DNA from: Streptomyces sp. R44 | GTDB lineage: Bacteria; Actinomycetota; Actinomycetes; Streptomycetales; Streptomycetaceae | Assembly: GCF_041053105.1 (NCBI RefSeq) | Contig: NZ_CP163444.1 | Location: forward strand, 930,001 to 994,000 | Direction of reading: 5' to 3' | DNA: 64,000 bases | Part shown: one piece after another, positions 8,269 through 16,478 of the stretch | How positions within the stretch are numbered: position 1 is the stretch's first letter | Layout of the letters: every line of letters starts with the position of its first letter | Notes under the pieces: generated by a model | What the model was told of the DNA's origin: nothing | What the model saw: only the letters and a program-made list of their open reading frames with translations | The model's database searches: none | Position numbers and translations under genes: made by a program

Positions 8269-10056
8269 TCAGCTCCGTCCGCCGCCGGGCAGGAACTCCT
8301 GGATCTTCGCCTTCACGCCCTGCCGCACCATCGACGCCCGGTCGCTGTCGCCCTTGAGGACCGACTGCGCCGCGGCCTTGATCTGGTCCCAGGTGGCGTG
8401 CGGCGGGATCGGCGGCACCGCCGGGTCGGTGCGGAAGTCGATGACGAACGGCCCGTCCGCCGCCAGGGCCTGACGCCAGGCCGGCTCCACGTCCTCCGGC
8501 CGCTCCACCCGCACCCCTTCCAGACCGAGCAGCCCCGCGATGTCGGCATAGGGCAGATCGGGAAGGCCCTGCGAGGCTTCGAACTGCGGGGCGCCCTGCA
8601 TGGCGCGCATCTCCCAGGTGACCTGGTTGAGGTCCTGGTTGTTGAGCACCGCGACCACCAGGCGGGGGTCGGACCACTCCCCCCGGTACTTCGCGGCGGT
8701 GACCAGCTCCGCGAGGCCGTTCATCTGCATCGCGCCGTCGCCGACGATCGCGATCGCCGGACGGTCGGGGTGCGCGAACTTCGCGCCGATCACGTACGGC
8801 ACCCCCGGGCCCATGGTCGCGAGCGTGCCCGACAGCGAGCCGCGCATGCCGTCACGCATCCGCAGGTGGCGGGCGTACCAGTTCGCCGCCGACCCGGAGT
8901 CCGCGGCCACCATCGCGTCCTTGGGCAGCAGCGCGTCCAGGGCGTGCACGACGTACTCGGGGTTGACCGGGTCCGCGGAGACCTCGGCGCGGCGCTCCAT
9001 GACCTCCCACCAGCGCGCCGTGTTGTCCTCGATCGTCTTGCGCCAGGCGCCGTCCGTCCTCGGTTCGAGCAACGGGATCAGCCGGCGCAGCGTCTCGCGG
9101 GCATCGCCGACGAGGTTCACCTCGAACGGGTAGCGCAGGCCCACCATGGACGGATCCAGATCGATCTGCACCGCCCTGGCCTGATCGAACTCGGGCAGGA
9201 ACTGGGTGTACGGGAAGCTGGAGCCCACCACGAGGAGGGTGTCGCAGTCCCGCATCATCTCGTACGAGGGGCGGGTGCCGAGCAGGCCGATCGACCCGGT
9301 GACGTACGGCAACGTGTCCGGCAGCGCGTCCTTGCCGAGCAGGGCCTTCGCCACGCCCGCGCCGAGCAGCTCGGCGACCTGTTCGACCTCCGGGCGGGCA
9401 CCGCGCGCACCCTGCCCGATCAGCATGGCCACCTTCTCGCCGGCGTTGAGGAGCTCCGCCGCCCTCGCCAGCTCCTCCTCGGCCGGGATCGGCGCGTAGC
9501 GGGGGGCGCCGAGGCTGGAGGGGACCTGCTTGAACGCGTGCGCCGGCGGCTCGTGGTCCAGCTCCTGCACGTCCGCCGGGATGATCACCGCCGTGACCGT
9601 GCGCCGGGTCGCGGCCACCCGCAGCGCCCGGTCCAGCACGTTCGGCAGCTGGGCGGGCACGGTGACCACCTCGCAGAACTCCGAGGCCACGTCCTTGTAC
9701 AGGGCGGCCAGGTCGACCTCCTGCTGGTAGGAACCGCCCATCGCGCTGCGGTCGGTCTGCCCGACGATCGCCACGACCGGCACATGGTCGAGCTTCGCGT
9801 CGTACAAGCCGTTCAGGAGATGGATCGCGCCCGGCCCCGACGTGGCCGCGCACACTCCGGTCCGTCCGGAGAACTTCGCGTACCCGACCGCCTCGAACGC
9901 CGACATCTCCTCGTGCCGCGCCTGGACGAACCGCGGCCGGTCCTCCGCACGGCCCCAGGCGGCCAGGAGGCCGTTGATGCCGTCACCGGGGTAGGAGAAG
10001 ACGTACTCCACCTCCCAGTCACGCAGGCGTTCCAGCACGTAGTCGGAAACCTTCAT
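8269..10056 (-). CDS. Thiamine-pyrophosphate-dependent enzyme (pyruvate oxidase-like)
   Basis: 595 residues with the three-domain plan of the pyruvate oxidase/acetolactate synthase family. Visible are the N-terminal YVFSYPGDGINGLL, the catalytic Glu in RHEEMSAFEAVGYAKF near residue 50, the FAD or nucleotide-type middle domain, and the TPP/Mg motif GDGAMQMNGLAEL that runs to VAVLNNQDLNQ. The VGYAKF and DLPYADIA wording fits pyruvate oxidase/dehydrogenase (PoxB-like) enzymes better than acetolactate synthase. It would decarboxylate a 2-ketoacid, probably pyruvate, to acetate or acetyl phosphate. It is the first gene of a leftward operon with the 2-hydroxyacid dehydrogenase and the GH15 enzyme. 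Start ATG 10056 with AAGGAG upstream. Confidence 0.85.
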   Translation of the reverse strand: MKVSDYVLERLRDWEVEYVFSYPGDGINGLLAAWGRAEDRPRFVQARHEEMSAFEAVGYAKFSGRTGVCAATSGPGAIHLLNGLYDAKLDHVPVVAIVGQTDRSAMGGSYQQEVDLAALYKDVASEFCEVVTVPAQLPNVLDRALRVAATRRTVTAVIIPADVQELDHEPPAHAFKQVPSSLGAPRYAPIPAEEELARAAELLNAGEKVAMLIGQGARGARPEVEQVAELLGAGVAKALLGKDALPDTLPYVTGSIGLLGTRPSYEMMRDCDTLLVVGSSFPYTQFLPEFDQARAVQIDLDPSMVGLRYPFEVNLVGDARETLRRLIPLLEPRTDGAWRKTIEDNTARWWEVMERRAEVSADPVNPEYVVHALDALLPKDAMVAADSGSAANWYARHLRMRDGMRGSLSGTLATMGPGVPYVIGAKFAHPDRPAIAIVGDGAMQMNGLAELVTAAKYRGEWSDPRLVVAVLNNQDLNQVTWEMRAMQGAPQFEASQGLPDLPYADIAGLLGLEGVRVERPEDVEPAWRQALAADGPFVIDFRTDPAVPPIPPHATWDQIKAAAQSVLKGDSDRASMVRQGVKAKIQEFLPGGGRS

Positions 10057-10378
10057 CAGCCGACTCCTTCCCTGTGCGGCTCTGGGCGTCCGGCCTCGGG
10101 GCGGGCCTACAGGCGCGGCTAACCGCTGCCGACGCGATGAAACCCTCCGTGCCGGCGTCACCCCCGGAGAGCACCCGCTCCTCCCGCGACAGGAGCGACC
10201 ACCCGGCTCCGGCACACCCGCGGCGCCCTTCGAGGCGTGGGCAAACGCCCTGCCACATCCGGCGGAGCTGCGTACGGACCGCGCCGCCTCGATAATGGAT
10301 GCCGCACCCATCGTCGTACTCTCCGCCCAGAGCGGCCTGGCGCCGGGGGTGGCTCCTCGTCCGCGGAAGGAGACGGGC
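10057..10378. other. Divergent intergenic region
   Basis: 322 bases between the leftward TPP-oxidase operon and the rightward STAS gene. It must hold promoters for both. I saw no clear sigma-factor consensus, no long inverted repeat and no convincing small gene; the only firm element is the ribosome-binding site GGAAGGAG at 10365-10372 serving the STAS gene. Confidence 0.4.
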
Positions 10379-10657
10379 ATGCTGTTCAGCCACGAGTTCG
10401 AGGACGGCGTCCTGCACCTCTCTCTCCATCGCGATCTCGACGTCACCAGTCGCGCGGCTGTCGCCGCGCACGCCGAGATGCTGCTGTCGGCCCACCGGCC
10501 ACGCCTCGTCCGCTTCCAGCTCCCCACGGCTGACCCCTCACCCGCGTCCCTCAGCGTGCTCGCCCGCCTCCGACACCTGTGCGAGGCTCTCGGCACCCCC
10601 ATGGCCGTCTGTGCACGCACCGCTCCCTCTCCGTCGCCGCGACCGGCTGCCGCCTAG
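10379..10657 (+). CDS. Small STAS-like (anti-sigma antagonist-type) protein
   Basis: 92 residues starting at ATG 10379, six bases after a strong GGAAGGAG. The sequence pattern (a short beta strand GVLHLSLHRDLDV, a helix, the strand RLVRFQLPT, then PASLSVLARLRHLCEALGTPM) follows the STAS fold of anti-anti-sigma factors. The usual phosphorylatable Ser in a D-S-S/T-G motif is replaced here by ADPSPASLS, so classic phosphorylation control is doubtful. It is followed 58 bases later by a carboxylate-amine ligase gene in the same direction. A second, more canonical STAS gene lies at 22279. Confidence 0.6.
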   Translation: MLFSHEFEDGVLHLSLHRDLDVTSRAAVAAHAEMLLSAHRPRLVRFQLPTADPSPASLSVLARLRHLCEALGTPMAVCARTAPSPSPRPAAA

Positions 10658-10715
10658 CGTCCTGGCGGGCGAGCCGGCTCCGGCTCGCTGCCGCCCAGGG
10701 GCGAAGGACCTTTCC

Positions 10716-11888
10716 ATGTGCCCCGAGCCGATCCCCCGGACCGATGCGGTCGAACGCGCACACGCACCCCTGCGACCGGGTGGCCAGGGGCTGACGGTGG
10801 GCGTGGAAGAGGAGTTCCTGCTCGTCGACCGGTGCACCGCTTTGCCCGTGTCCCGCGGTCCGCTCGTCGTGAACGCCGCGCACCGGCTCTTGGGCGATCA
10901 GGCACAGACGGAGTTTTTTGATGCCCAAGTGGAGGTCTGCACCCGGCCCACGGCCGAACTCCAGGAAATGAGAGCGGAACTGGCCCTCTTGCGGCGGACG
11001 ATGGCGGAGGCCGCAGCCGGTGAGGGCTGTCTCCTGATCGCCACCGGCACCCCTGTCAGCCGCCCGGAGAGCTCGCCCGGGATCACCCCCGGCGAGCGAT
11101 ACGGGCGGATCGCCGCGCGCTGGCCCTCCCTGGTGGGTTCGTACGACGGCCTGGTGTGCGGCTGCCACATCCACGTGGGTGTGACCGGCCGTGACCAGGC
11201 CCTCGCCCTGGCCAACCACATGCGTCCCTGGCTGCCGACGCTGCAGGCTCTCGCCGCGAACTCGCCCTTCGCGCTGGGGCAGGACAGCGGCTGGGCCAGC
11301 CGGAGGGCCGTGGCGCACGCACGCTGGCCCGGAGTCGGGCCCGCCCCTCTGCTCGACGCAGCCGGTTACGAGCGCCTCGCCGCGCACCTGGTGCGGACCG
11401 GCGCCCTGCTGGATCGTCGAATGATCTACTGGCACGCACGCCCTTCCGAGCACGTACCCACCCTGGAGATCCGGGTCTGCGACGTGAACGCCGACCTCGA
11501 CGTCGTGGTGCTGCTCACCGCTCTGGTCCGGGGCCTTGCGGACGCCCTCCTGTCGGACATCGACGAAGGACGGCCGCCTCACCCGCTCTCCCCTGCGCAC
11601 CTGCGGGCCGCGCACCGCATCGCCGCGCGCCAGGGAATGGAGGGCGAGGGACTCGACCTGGTACGGGGAGACTGCGCACCGGCCGGGACCTTGGTGGAGC
11701 AGCTGCTGGTGCGAGCGGCGCCCGGGCTGACGGCGGCCGGCGACCTCGACCTGGTGGCGGAACTCCTCGACCGCGTGCGGAGTTTCGGCGGCGGGGCGGC
11801 ACAACAGCGTGCCGCGTATCTGCGGCGGGGGCGTCTGAGCGATGTCGTCGGCGATCTGGCCCGCACCGTCCTCACCCCTGGGGCGTGA
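10716..11888 (+). CDS. YbdK-type carboxylate-amine ligase (glutamate-cysteine ligase 2 family)
   Basis: 390 residues. The N-terminal motif LTVGVEEEFLLVD is the signature of the GCS2/YbdK family; CGCHIHVGV supplies metal ligands and LEIRVCDVNADLDVVV lies in the active-site wall. Members ligate an amino group to the gamma-carboxyl of glutamate using ATP; E. coli YbdK has weak glutamate-cysteine ligase activity, and actinobacterial relatives include EgtA of ergothioneine synthesis. Start ATG 10716 follows GAAGGAC. The convergent neighbour is a class II glutamine amidotransferase related to EgtC, which suggests a shared gamma-glutamyl substrate, but the rest of an ergothioneine cluster is absent here. 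A T6 run inside TEFFDAQ is unusual for this GC-rich DNA. Confidence 0.82.
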   Translation: MCPEPIPRTDAVERAHAPLRPGGQGLTVGVEEEFLLVDRCTALPVSRGPLVVNAAHRLLGDQAQTEFFDAQVEVCTRPTAELQEMRAELALLRRTMAEAAAGEGCLLIATGTPVSRPESSPGITPGERYGRIAARWPSLVGSYDGLVCGCHIHVGVTGRDQALALANHMRPWLPTLQALAANSPFALGQDSGWASRRAVAHARWPGVGPAPLLDAAGYERLAAHLVRTGALLDRRMIYWHARPSEHVPTLEIRVCDVNADLDVVVLLTALVRGLADALLSDIDEGRPPHPLSPAHLRAAHRIAARQGMEGEGLDLVRGDCAPAGTLVEQLLVRAAPGLTAAGDLDLVAELLDRVRSFGGGAAQQRAAYLRRGRLSDVVGDLARTVLTPGA

Positions 11889-11912
11889 GGGCCGAGGACG
11901 CGTTCGTCCCGG

Positions 11913-11936
11913 CCTGCCCCACCCGGCCGGGGCAGG
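11913..11936. terminator. Hairpin terminator between convergent genes
   Basis: Perfect 8-bp stem CCTGCCCC / GGGGCAGG with an 8-base loop, placed in the 69-base gap between the convergent ligase and amidotransferase genes. It can serve both strands. There is no U-tract, as is usual in Streptomyces. Confidence 0.6.
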
Positions 11937-11957
11937 TCTCCCTTCGGGACCGGCGCG

Positions 11958-12797
11958 TCACGGGAATCTCGGGGAGAACGCGAGGTAATCGGCATGCGCG
12001 CCGGAAGGTACCACCGCGTAGCTGGCCTCGGGCAGTTCGTTCCACACGCCGGGCAGATCACCCAGGGGCTCGGAGACCACGATGCGGGTCTCGTCGGAGA
12101 TCTCCCTCAGGTACTCCAGCTCCGGGTACAGATGGCGGACGGTATCCGCCCTGCTGCTGTAGAAGAGCGAGCGGGATCTTCCCTCGCTGGAATAGCGGAA
12201 GGCCCACACGCGCTCGCCGTCGCTCACGGCCACCGTCATCTGCAGCGGATCCGGTACGCCGTGTTCCTTGCCGATGCGCTCGATCAGACCCGCCATGCCG
12301 GCCACCGCTCCCGGAACGTCCTGGTCGAGACCGAAGGTCACGGCCAGGTAGAACATCACCTCGGAGTCCGTCGATCCTTCCATGGAGGGAAAGAGCACCG
12401 GATCGACGGCCATGCAGAGGTCGCGCTGCAACCGGGGGAAGTCCGCGATGGCCCCGTTGTGCATCCAGAGCCAGCGGCCGTGGCGGAACGGGTGGCAGTT
12501 CGTCTGCTGGACCGCGGAACCGGTCGAGGCGCGGACATGGGCGAAGAACAGGCGAGAGCGGACGTGCGCGGCGAGTTCGCGCAGATTGCGGTTGTTCCAG
12601 GCCGGACCGACATCGCGGACGACCGCCGGCGTTCCGTCGCCGTCCGAGCTGTACCAGCCCACTCCGAAACCGTCGCCGTTGGTCGACTCGACGCCCATCC
12701 GCGCGTGGAGGCTCTGGTTGATGAGTGAGTGCTCCGGGCGGTAGAGCACCGCGTCGAGCAGCAAGGGCGAACCCGAGTACGCGAGCCAGCGGCACAT
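11958..12797 (-). CDS. Class II glutamine amidotransferase
   Basis: 279 residues. The start is fixed at ATG 12797 because the catalytic N-terminal nucleophile must be Cys2 (MCRWLAYSG); an in-frame ATG nine bases upstream would bury it. Further family marks are NGDGFGVGWY near residue 40, FFAHVRAST (Arg for substrate carboxylate), NCHPFRHGRWLWMHNG and GSTDSEVMFYL. The protein is a stand-alone Ntn-hydrolase domain without a synthetase domain, like EgtC and YafJ, which remove gamma-glutamyl or amide groups. It is convergent with a gamma-glutamyl ligase of the YbdK/EgtA type. Substrate unknown. Confidence 0.85.
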   Translation of the reverse strand: MCRWLAYSGSPLLLDAVLYRPEHSLINQSLHARMGVESTNGDGFGVGWYSSDGDGTPAVVRDVGPAWNNRNLRELAAHVRSRLFFAHVRASTGSAVQQTNCHPFRHGRWLWMHNGAIADFPRLQRDLCMAVDPVLFPSMEGSTDSEVMFYLAVTFGLDQDVPGAVAGMAGLIERIGKEHGVPDPLQMTVAVSDGERVWAFRYSSEGRSRSLFYSSRADTVRHLYPELEYLREISDETRIVVSEPLGDLPGVWNELPEASYAVVPSGAHADYLAFSPRFP

Positions 12798-13052
12798 ACG
12801 CACCATCCCCTTCAGTGCATGATCCGAGCCTACGCCGGAGCGGGCTCCACCCCCACGCCGCTCCCCACGGCCGACCGTGGGCGCCGGGCCTTGGTTCTGC
12901 GCGGGCGGCAGAACGTGGCGATTAGTACGACGGATGCCGGGCATTCGACCGGTTGTCCGAAATTGCACCCGAGGAGCTGACCGCTCTGCGCCGCGACCGG
13001 AAGCAGGTCGCCGACCGTGACATGTGAAGCACTCATAGAATCGGAGGACACC

Positions 13053-13208
13053 ATGATCGTCCTCGGTATTATTTGCCTCGTGATCGGCTTCGTGGCCGGA
13101 ATCAGCATCCTCTGGACCATCGGGATCATTCTCGTGGTCATCGGTGCCATCCTCTGGGTGCTCGGTGCGGTCGGTCATGCCGTCGGTGGACGTCGGCACT
13201 ACTGGTAG
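13053..13208 (+). CDS. Small two-helix membrane protein (DUF6131-like)
   Basis: 51 residues starting at ATG 13053 just after GGAGGACACC. Two hydrophobic helices (LGIICLVIGFVAGISI and IGIILVVIGAILWVLGAV) are separated by a short turn, and the tail is GGRRHYW. This matches the small actinobacterial family I know as DUF6131; its function is unknown, and it is often found among stress-induced genes. A strong terminator hairpin lies 50 bases downstream, so it is probably transcribed alone. Confidence 0.78.
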   Translation: MIVLGIICLVIGFVAGISILWTIGIILVVIGAILWVLGAVGHAVGGRRHYW

Positions 13209-13258
13209 ACCGTCGCCCCTCGGAGTGGCAGGCGCTGCGGCCCATGGCAGTGCGCTTT

Positions 13259-13296
13259 CGGAGACGGACGAGCCGACCCGGCTGGGTCCGTCTCCG
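13259..13296 (+). terminator. Two-tier hairpin terminator
   Basis: An 11-bp perfect stem CGGAGACGGAC / GTCCGTCTCCG encloses a loop that can itself pair (AGCC / GGCT). It sits 50 bases after the DUF6131-like gene. Confidence 0.65.
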
Positions 13297-13408
13297 GCTT
13301 CCGGCCTGGTTCCGTCGCCGAAATCGGCCGGTGGGTCGTGGCAGCCCCAGGCCCGGCCGAATCGACCCGACTGCAACATGAATTGGCCGCCGCCCGGCCG
13401 GACAGGAC

Positions 13409-14191
13409 TCAGACGATCGGACCCGACCCGGCGAGCGGCAGGTGGTACAGCGCGAAGGCCCTGCCGATGACGGGCTGGGCCACGTTCCGTACCCGCACCC
13501 CGCCCGCCGTCATGCCGTGCTCCGTGCCGAGGTGGGCATGGCCGTGCACCGCGAGGTCGGCGCCCGCGCCGTCGATGGCCTCCGCGAGGAGATAGCTCCC
13601 CAGGAAGGGATAGATCTCGACCGGTTCGCCCGCGAGCGTGTCGGGGACGGGAGCGAAGTGGGTCAGGGCGATCCTGGCCCCGCAGCCGTCGGCGGACACG
13701 TCGACCAGGGCCCGGTGGAGTCCCTCGGCGCCGCGGCGGGCGCTGCGGACGAAGTCCTTCATCTCGCGCTCACCGAACTCCCCCGCGCTGCGGCCCGCGA
13801 ATCCGCCGCAGAAGCCCTTCGCCCCGGCGACGCCGACCTTGCCGCCGGCGACCGGCAGAACCACTCGGTCCCCCTCCAGGACCGTGACTCCGGCGTCGGT
13901 GAGAACGCGGGTGACGTCCGCCTCGCGCTCGGAGTGGTAGTCGTGGTTGCCGAGCACGGCGACCACGGGGACGCCGAGGTCCCGGACCTCCCCGGCGACC
14001 ACCTCCGCCTCCTGGACGGTGCCGTGCCTCGTGAGGTCGCCGGCGAGGAGGAGCAGGTCCGCGCAGAGCGGCAGCGTCTCGAAGGACGGGCGCAGGAGGC
14101 CTCGGCAGTCCGGGCTCAGGTGGATGTCGCCGACGGCCGCCACGCGGACGACGGCCCCGTTCCTGTCACCCCTGTCACCGTGGGAGGTCAC
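13409..14191 (-). CDS. Calcineurin-like metallophosphoesterase
   Basis: 260 residues with the ordered metal-binding motifs of the family: VGDIHLS (D-x-H) near residue 20, AGDLTRHG near 50, LGNHDYHSE near 80, LTHFAP near 180 and VHGHAHLG near 215. It would be a soluble two-metal phosphatase or phosphodiesterase; no signal peptide is visible and the substrate is not predictable. The GTG start at 14191 overlaps the TGA of the upstream BON-domain gene (GTGA), so the genes are translationally coupled. Third and last gene of a leftward operon with DUF6328-like and BON genes. Confidence 0.85.
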   Translation of the reverse strand: MTSHGDRGDRNGAVVRVAAVGDIHLSPDCRGLLRPSFETLPLCADLLLLAGDLTRHGTVQEAEVVAGEVRDLGVPVVAVLGNHDYHSEREADVTRVLTDAGVTVLEGDRVVLPVAGGKVGVAGAKGFCGGFAGRSAGEFGEREMKDFVRSARRGAEGLHRALVDVSADGCGARIALTHFAPVPDTLAGEPVEIYPFLGSYLLAEAIDGAGADLAVHGHAHLGTEHGMTAGGVRVRNVAQPVIGRAFALYHLPLAGSGPIV

Positions 14192-14439
14192 GGCAGTTCC
14201 TCGGGCCTGTCGGGAGGGTCGGCGCACGCGATCAGGAGGTCCGCGTGGACCGGCATGCCGATCAGCTCCGCATCGGCGATCCGGAGGACCTCGTCGCGGC
14301 GGTCGGCCGTCGGGAGGGTGCCCGTCAGGAGGACCGCCGCGCCCCGTACCTCGACGCGCACGCCGAGCTCGGCCACGTCCTCGCGCGCGAGCCGGTCCCT
14401 GAATCGGGCTATCCGGTACTCGCTCTCGTCGCCGCTCAT
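14188..14439 (-). CDS. Small BON-domain-like protein
   Basis: 83 residues, ATG at 14439, overlapping both neighbours by four bases. The pattern AREDVAELGVRVEVRGAAVLLTG followed by RDEVLRIADAEL matches one BON (OsmY/bacterial nodulation) repeat, a module often associated with envelope or osmotic stress proteins. There is no signal peptide or lipobox, so it should be cytoplasmic. Its position between a membrane protein and a phosphoesterase suggests a membrane-associated complex, which is inference. Confidence 0.65.
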   Translation of the reverse strand: MSGDESEYRIARFRDRLAREDVAELGVRVEVRGAAVLLTGTLPTADRRDEVLRIADAELIGMPVHADLLIACADPPDRPEELP

Positions 14440-14999
14440 CGTGGTCCTCCGTCCGGGGGTCGCGCCAGCGCCTTGCGCCGGAGGCGGTACGGGGTGACGT
14501 ACCAGCAGAGCGCGAACCACAGCATCACGCCGCCGACGACGATCCCGGCCGCGAGCGTGCCGCCGAGGACCACGTTCAGGATGAGCATGAGCGTGCAGGC
14601 GACGGTCAGGGCGAGGAGGACCATGCCGCAGACCATGAGCCGTCCGGCGGCGGTCACCACCTCCTCCTTCAGGCGCAGCCCGGAGAGGCAGCGGTGGAGG
14701 GACACCGGTGCGATCAGAGCGGCCGTCGAGGAGGCCGCGAGGACGACGGTGACGACGTACAGGCCGCGGTCGAAGCCGTCGAGTTCACGAAAGCGGGCGG
14801 TGAAGGCGAGGCTCAGCAGGAAGCCGAACAGGATCTGGACACCGGTCTGGGCGACCCGGGTCTCCTGGAGGACCTCCTGCCACCGTCTGTTGACCCGCTC
14901 CCGGGCTCCTTCCGGTGGACGTGGGGCCTGTGGCCGCGGCGCCGTCTCCTCCGCCACGATGCGCCACTCGGCCTCCGTCAGGCGTCTCGTCGCGGTCAT
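14436..14999 (-). CDS. DUF6328-like membrane protein
   Basis: 187 residues. The N-terminal ~45 residues are hydrophilic (RRLTEAEWRIVAEETAPRPQ), followed by RVNRRWQEVLQETRVAQTGVQ and then about four membrane helices (ILFGFLLSLAF, LYVVTVVLAASSTAALIAPVS, MVCGMVLLALTVACTLMLILNV, LAAGIVVGGVMLWFALCWYV). This order matches the DUF6328 family of actinobacteria, whose function is unknown. ATG 14999 is preceded by AGGAGGACGT, a near-perfect ribosome-binding site. It is the first gene of the three-gene operon. Confidence 0.75.
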   Translation of the reverse strand: MTATRRLTEAEWRIVAEETAPRPQAPRPPEGARERVNRRWQEVLQETRVAQTGVQILFGFLLSLAFTARFRELDGFDRGLYVVTVVLAASSTAALIAPVSLHRCLSGLRLKEEVVTAAGRLMVCGMVLLALTVACTLMLILNVVLGGTLAAGIVVGGVMLWFALCWYVTPYRLRRKALARPPDGGPR

Positions 15000-15177
15000 G
15001 ACGTCCTCCTGGGCTCGGCACGTCCCGTTGTGCGAGGTGCGGTTGCCCGGAGGGCGACTCCGCAAACGTCCGTTCAGTCCGGCGACGCCTGGCCCCACGA
15101 CCACCACGTCGGCGGAGGGATCGCATCCGCGCGCGGGGGCGGGGGCGGGAGGAACCGTACGGCGGCACAGTGGAAAG

Positions 15178-16188
15178 GTGCGGCTCAGGACGAGCGATCC
15201 CGACCGGCCGGGCTGGCGGCGCGTCCGCCACGGCCGGGGTTTCCGCTACCTGGACGCCGACGGCGCCCCTCTGGGCACGGAGGACCGGGCCAGGGTCGTC
15301 GCGCTGGTGATTCCTCCGGCGTGGCGGGACGTCTGGGTCTGTCCCTGGCCCAACGGCCACATCCAGGCCGTCGGCACGGACGCGGCCGGCCGCAGGCAGT
15401 ACCTCTACCACGAGGACTTCCGGCGGCGGCAGGAAGCCGCGAAGCACGAGCACGTGCGGCAGGTCGCTTGCAGCCTGCCCCGGTTGCGGCGGGCCGTCGC
15501 GCACGATCTGGACCGGCGCGGGCTCTGCCGGGAACGGGTGATCGCCTGCGCGGTGCGCCTCCTCGACCTCGGTTTCTTCCGTGTCGGCGGCGAGCAGTAC
15601 CGGCGCGACAACGCCTCGTACGGCCTCACCACCCTGCTGCGCGAGCACGCCCACTGCGCGCGCGGGGAGGTCTGCCTCGGCTACCCGGCGAAGTCGGGCC
15701 GCCGCCAGACCAGGGCCCTCGTCGACGAGCCGGCGTACGGAGTGGTCCACGCGCTGCTGCGGCGGCGTGGCGGGGGCGACCGGCTGTTCGCGTACTGGGA
15801 GGGCCGGGCCTGGCACGACGTCCACGCGGAGGATCTCAACGCGTATCTGCGGGAGCACGCGGGGAGCGACATCACGGCGAAGGACTTCAGGACCTGGCAC
15901 GCCACGGTCCTCGCCGCCGTCGCCCTCGCGGTCTCGTCGCCTGTGGCGGACGATTCGCGCACCGCGCGGTCGAAGGCGGAGCGGCGGGCGGTCCGGGAGG
16001 TCAGCGACTACCTCGGCAACACGCCCGCGGTCTGCCGGGCCTCGTACATCGACCCGCTCGTCGTCGACCGCTTCGAGGACGGTGTCACGATCGCCTCGGC
16101 GCTGGAACGCCTGGGCGAGAAGGGCCGCTTCGGTCACCCGGCGACCCGGGGCGCGGTCGAACGCGCGGTGCTGCGGCTGCTCGGCTGA
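15178..16188 (+). CDS. DNA topoisomerase IB
   Basis: 336 residues, start GTG 15178. It shows the N-terminal topo IB signature RHGRGFRYLDADG and IPPAWRDVWVCPWPNGHIQAVGTDAAGRRQYLYH, the catalytic Arg/Lys region RVGGEQYRRDNASYGLTTL and LGYPAKSGRR, the ITAKDFRTWHAT block with catalytic His/Arg, and the C-terminal tyrosine block YLGNTPAVCRASYIDP. The enzyme relaxes supercoils by a 3'-phosphotyrosyl intermediate and is ATP-independent. Bacterial topo IB of this poxvirus-like type is frequent in Streptomyces. It is monocistronic and convergent with a small membrane-protein gene. Confidence 0.92.
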   Translation: MRLRTSDPDRPGWRRVRHGRGFRYLDADGAPLGTEDRARVVALVIPPAWRDVWVCPWPNGHIQAVGTDAAGRRQYLYHEDFRRRQEAAKHEHVRQVACSLPRLRRAVAHDLDRRGLCRERVIACAVRLLDLGFFRVGGEQYRRDNASYGLTTLLREHAHCARGEVCLGYPAKSGRRQTRALVDEPAYGVVHALLRRRGGGDRLFAYWEGRAWHDVHAEDLNAYLREHAGSDITAKDFRTWHATVLAAVALAVSSPVADDSRTARSKAERRAVREVSDYLGNTPAVCRASYIDPLVVDRFEDGVTIASALERLGEKGRFGHPATRGAVERAVLRLLG

Positions 16189-16232
16189 GGACGACGTTCT
16201 TCCCTCAGCCCCTCCCCGCGCCCCTCTCGGAT

Positions 16233-16478
16233 TCAGTGGGTCGCCAGGACGATCGCGTACACGAGGAAGAACAGGGCGCACGCGATGACCAGCAGCCACA
16301 CGACGAGCAGCGGGCCGGCCGCCCAGCCGCGACGGGGCGGCCGGTGGGGCCCGGTGGCCGTGCCCGTCCCGGACTCGGCCGGTGGTGTCCTTCCGGCGGG
16401 GACGCCCCCGCCGGCCTCGACTCCAGGAATGCGACGGGGATCGGGATCCGGGTTACTGGCTCCGGTCATGTCGTTCAT
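16233..16478 (-). CDS. Small single-pass membrane protein
   Basis: 81 residues: a Pro/Gly-rich hydrophilic N-terminal half, then RRGWAAGP and one long C-terminal helix LLVVWLLVIACALFFLVYAIVLA. ATG 16478 overlaps the stop of the upstream HAD gene by four bases; an alternative ATG at 16469 has GGGAG nine bases upstream and would give 78 residues. Tail-anchored topology is likely. No recognisable family. Confidence 0.6.
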   Translation of the reverse strand: MNDMTGASNPDPDPRRIPGVEAGGGVPAGRTPPAESGTGTATGPHRPPRRGWAAGPLLVVWLLVIACALFFLVYAIVLATH

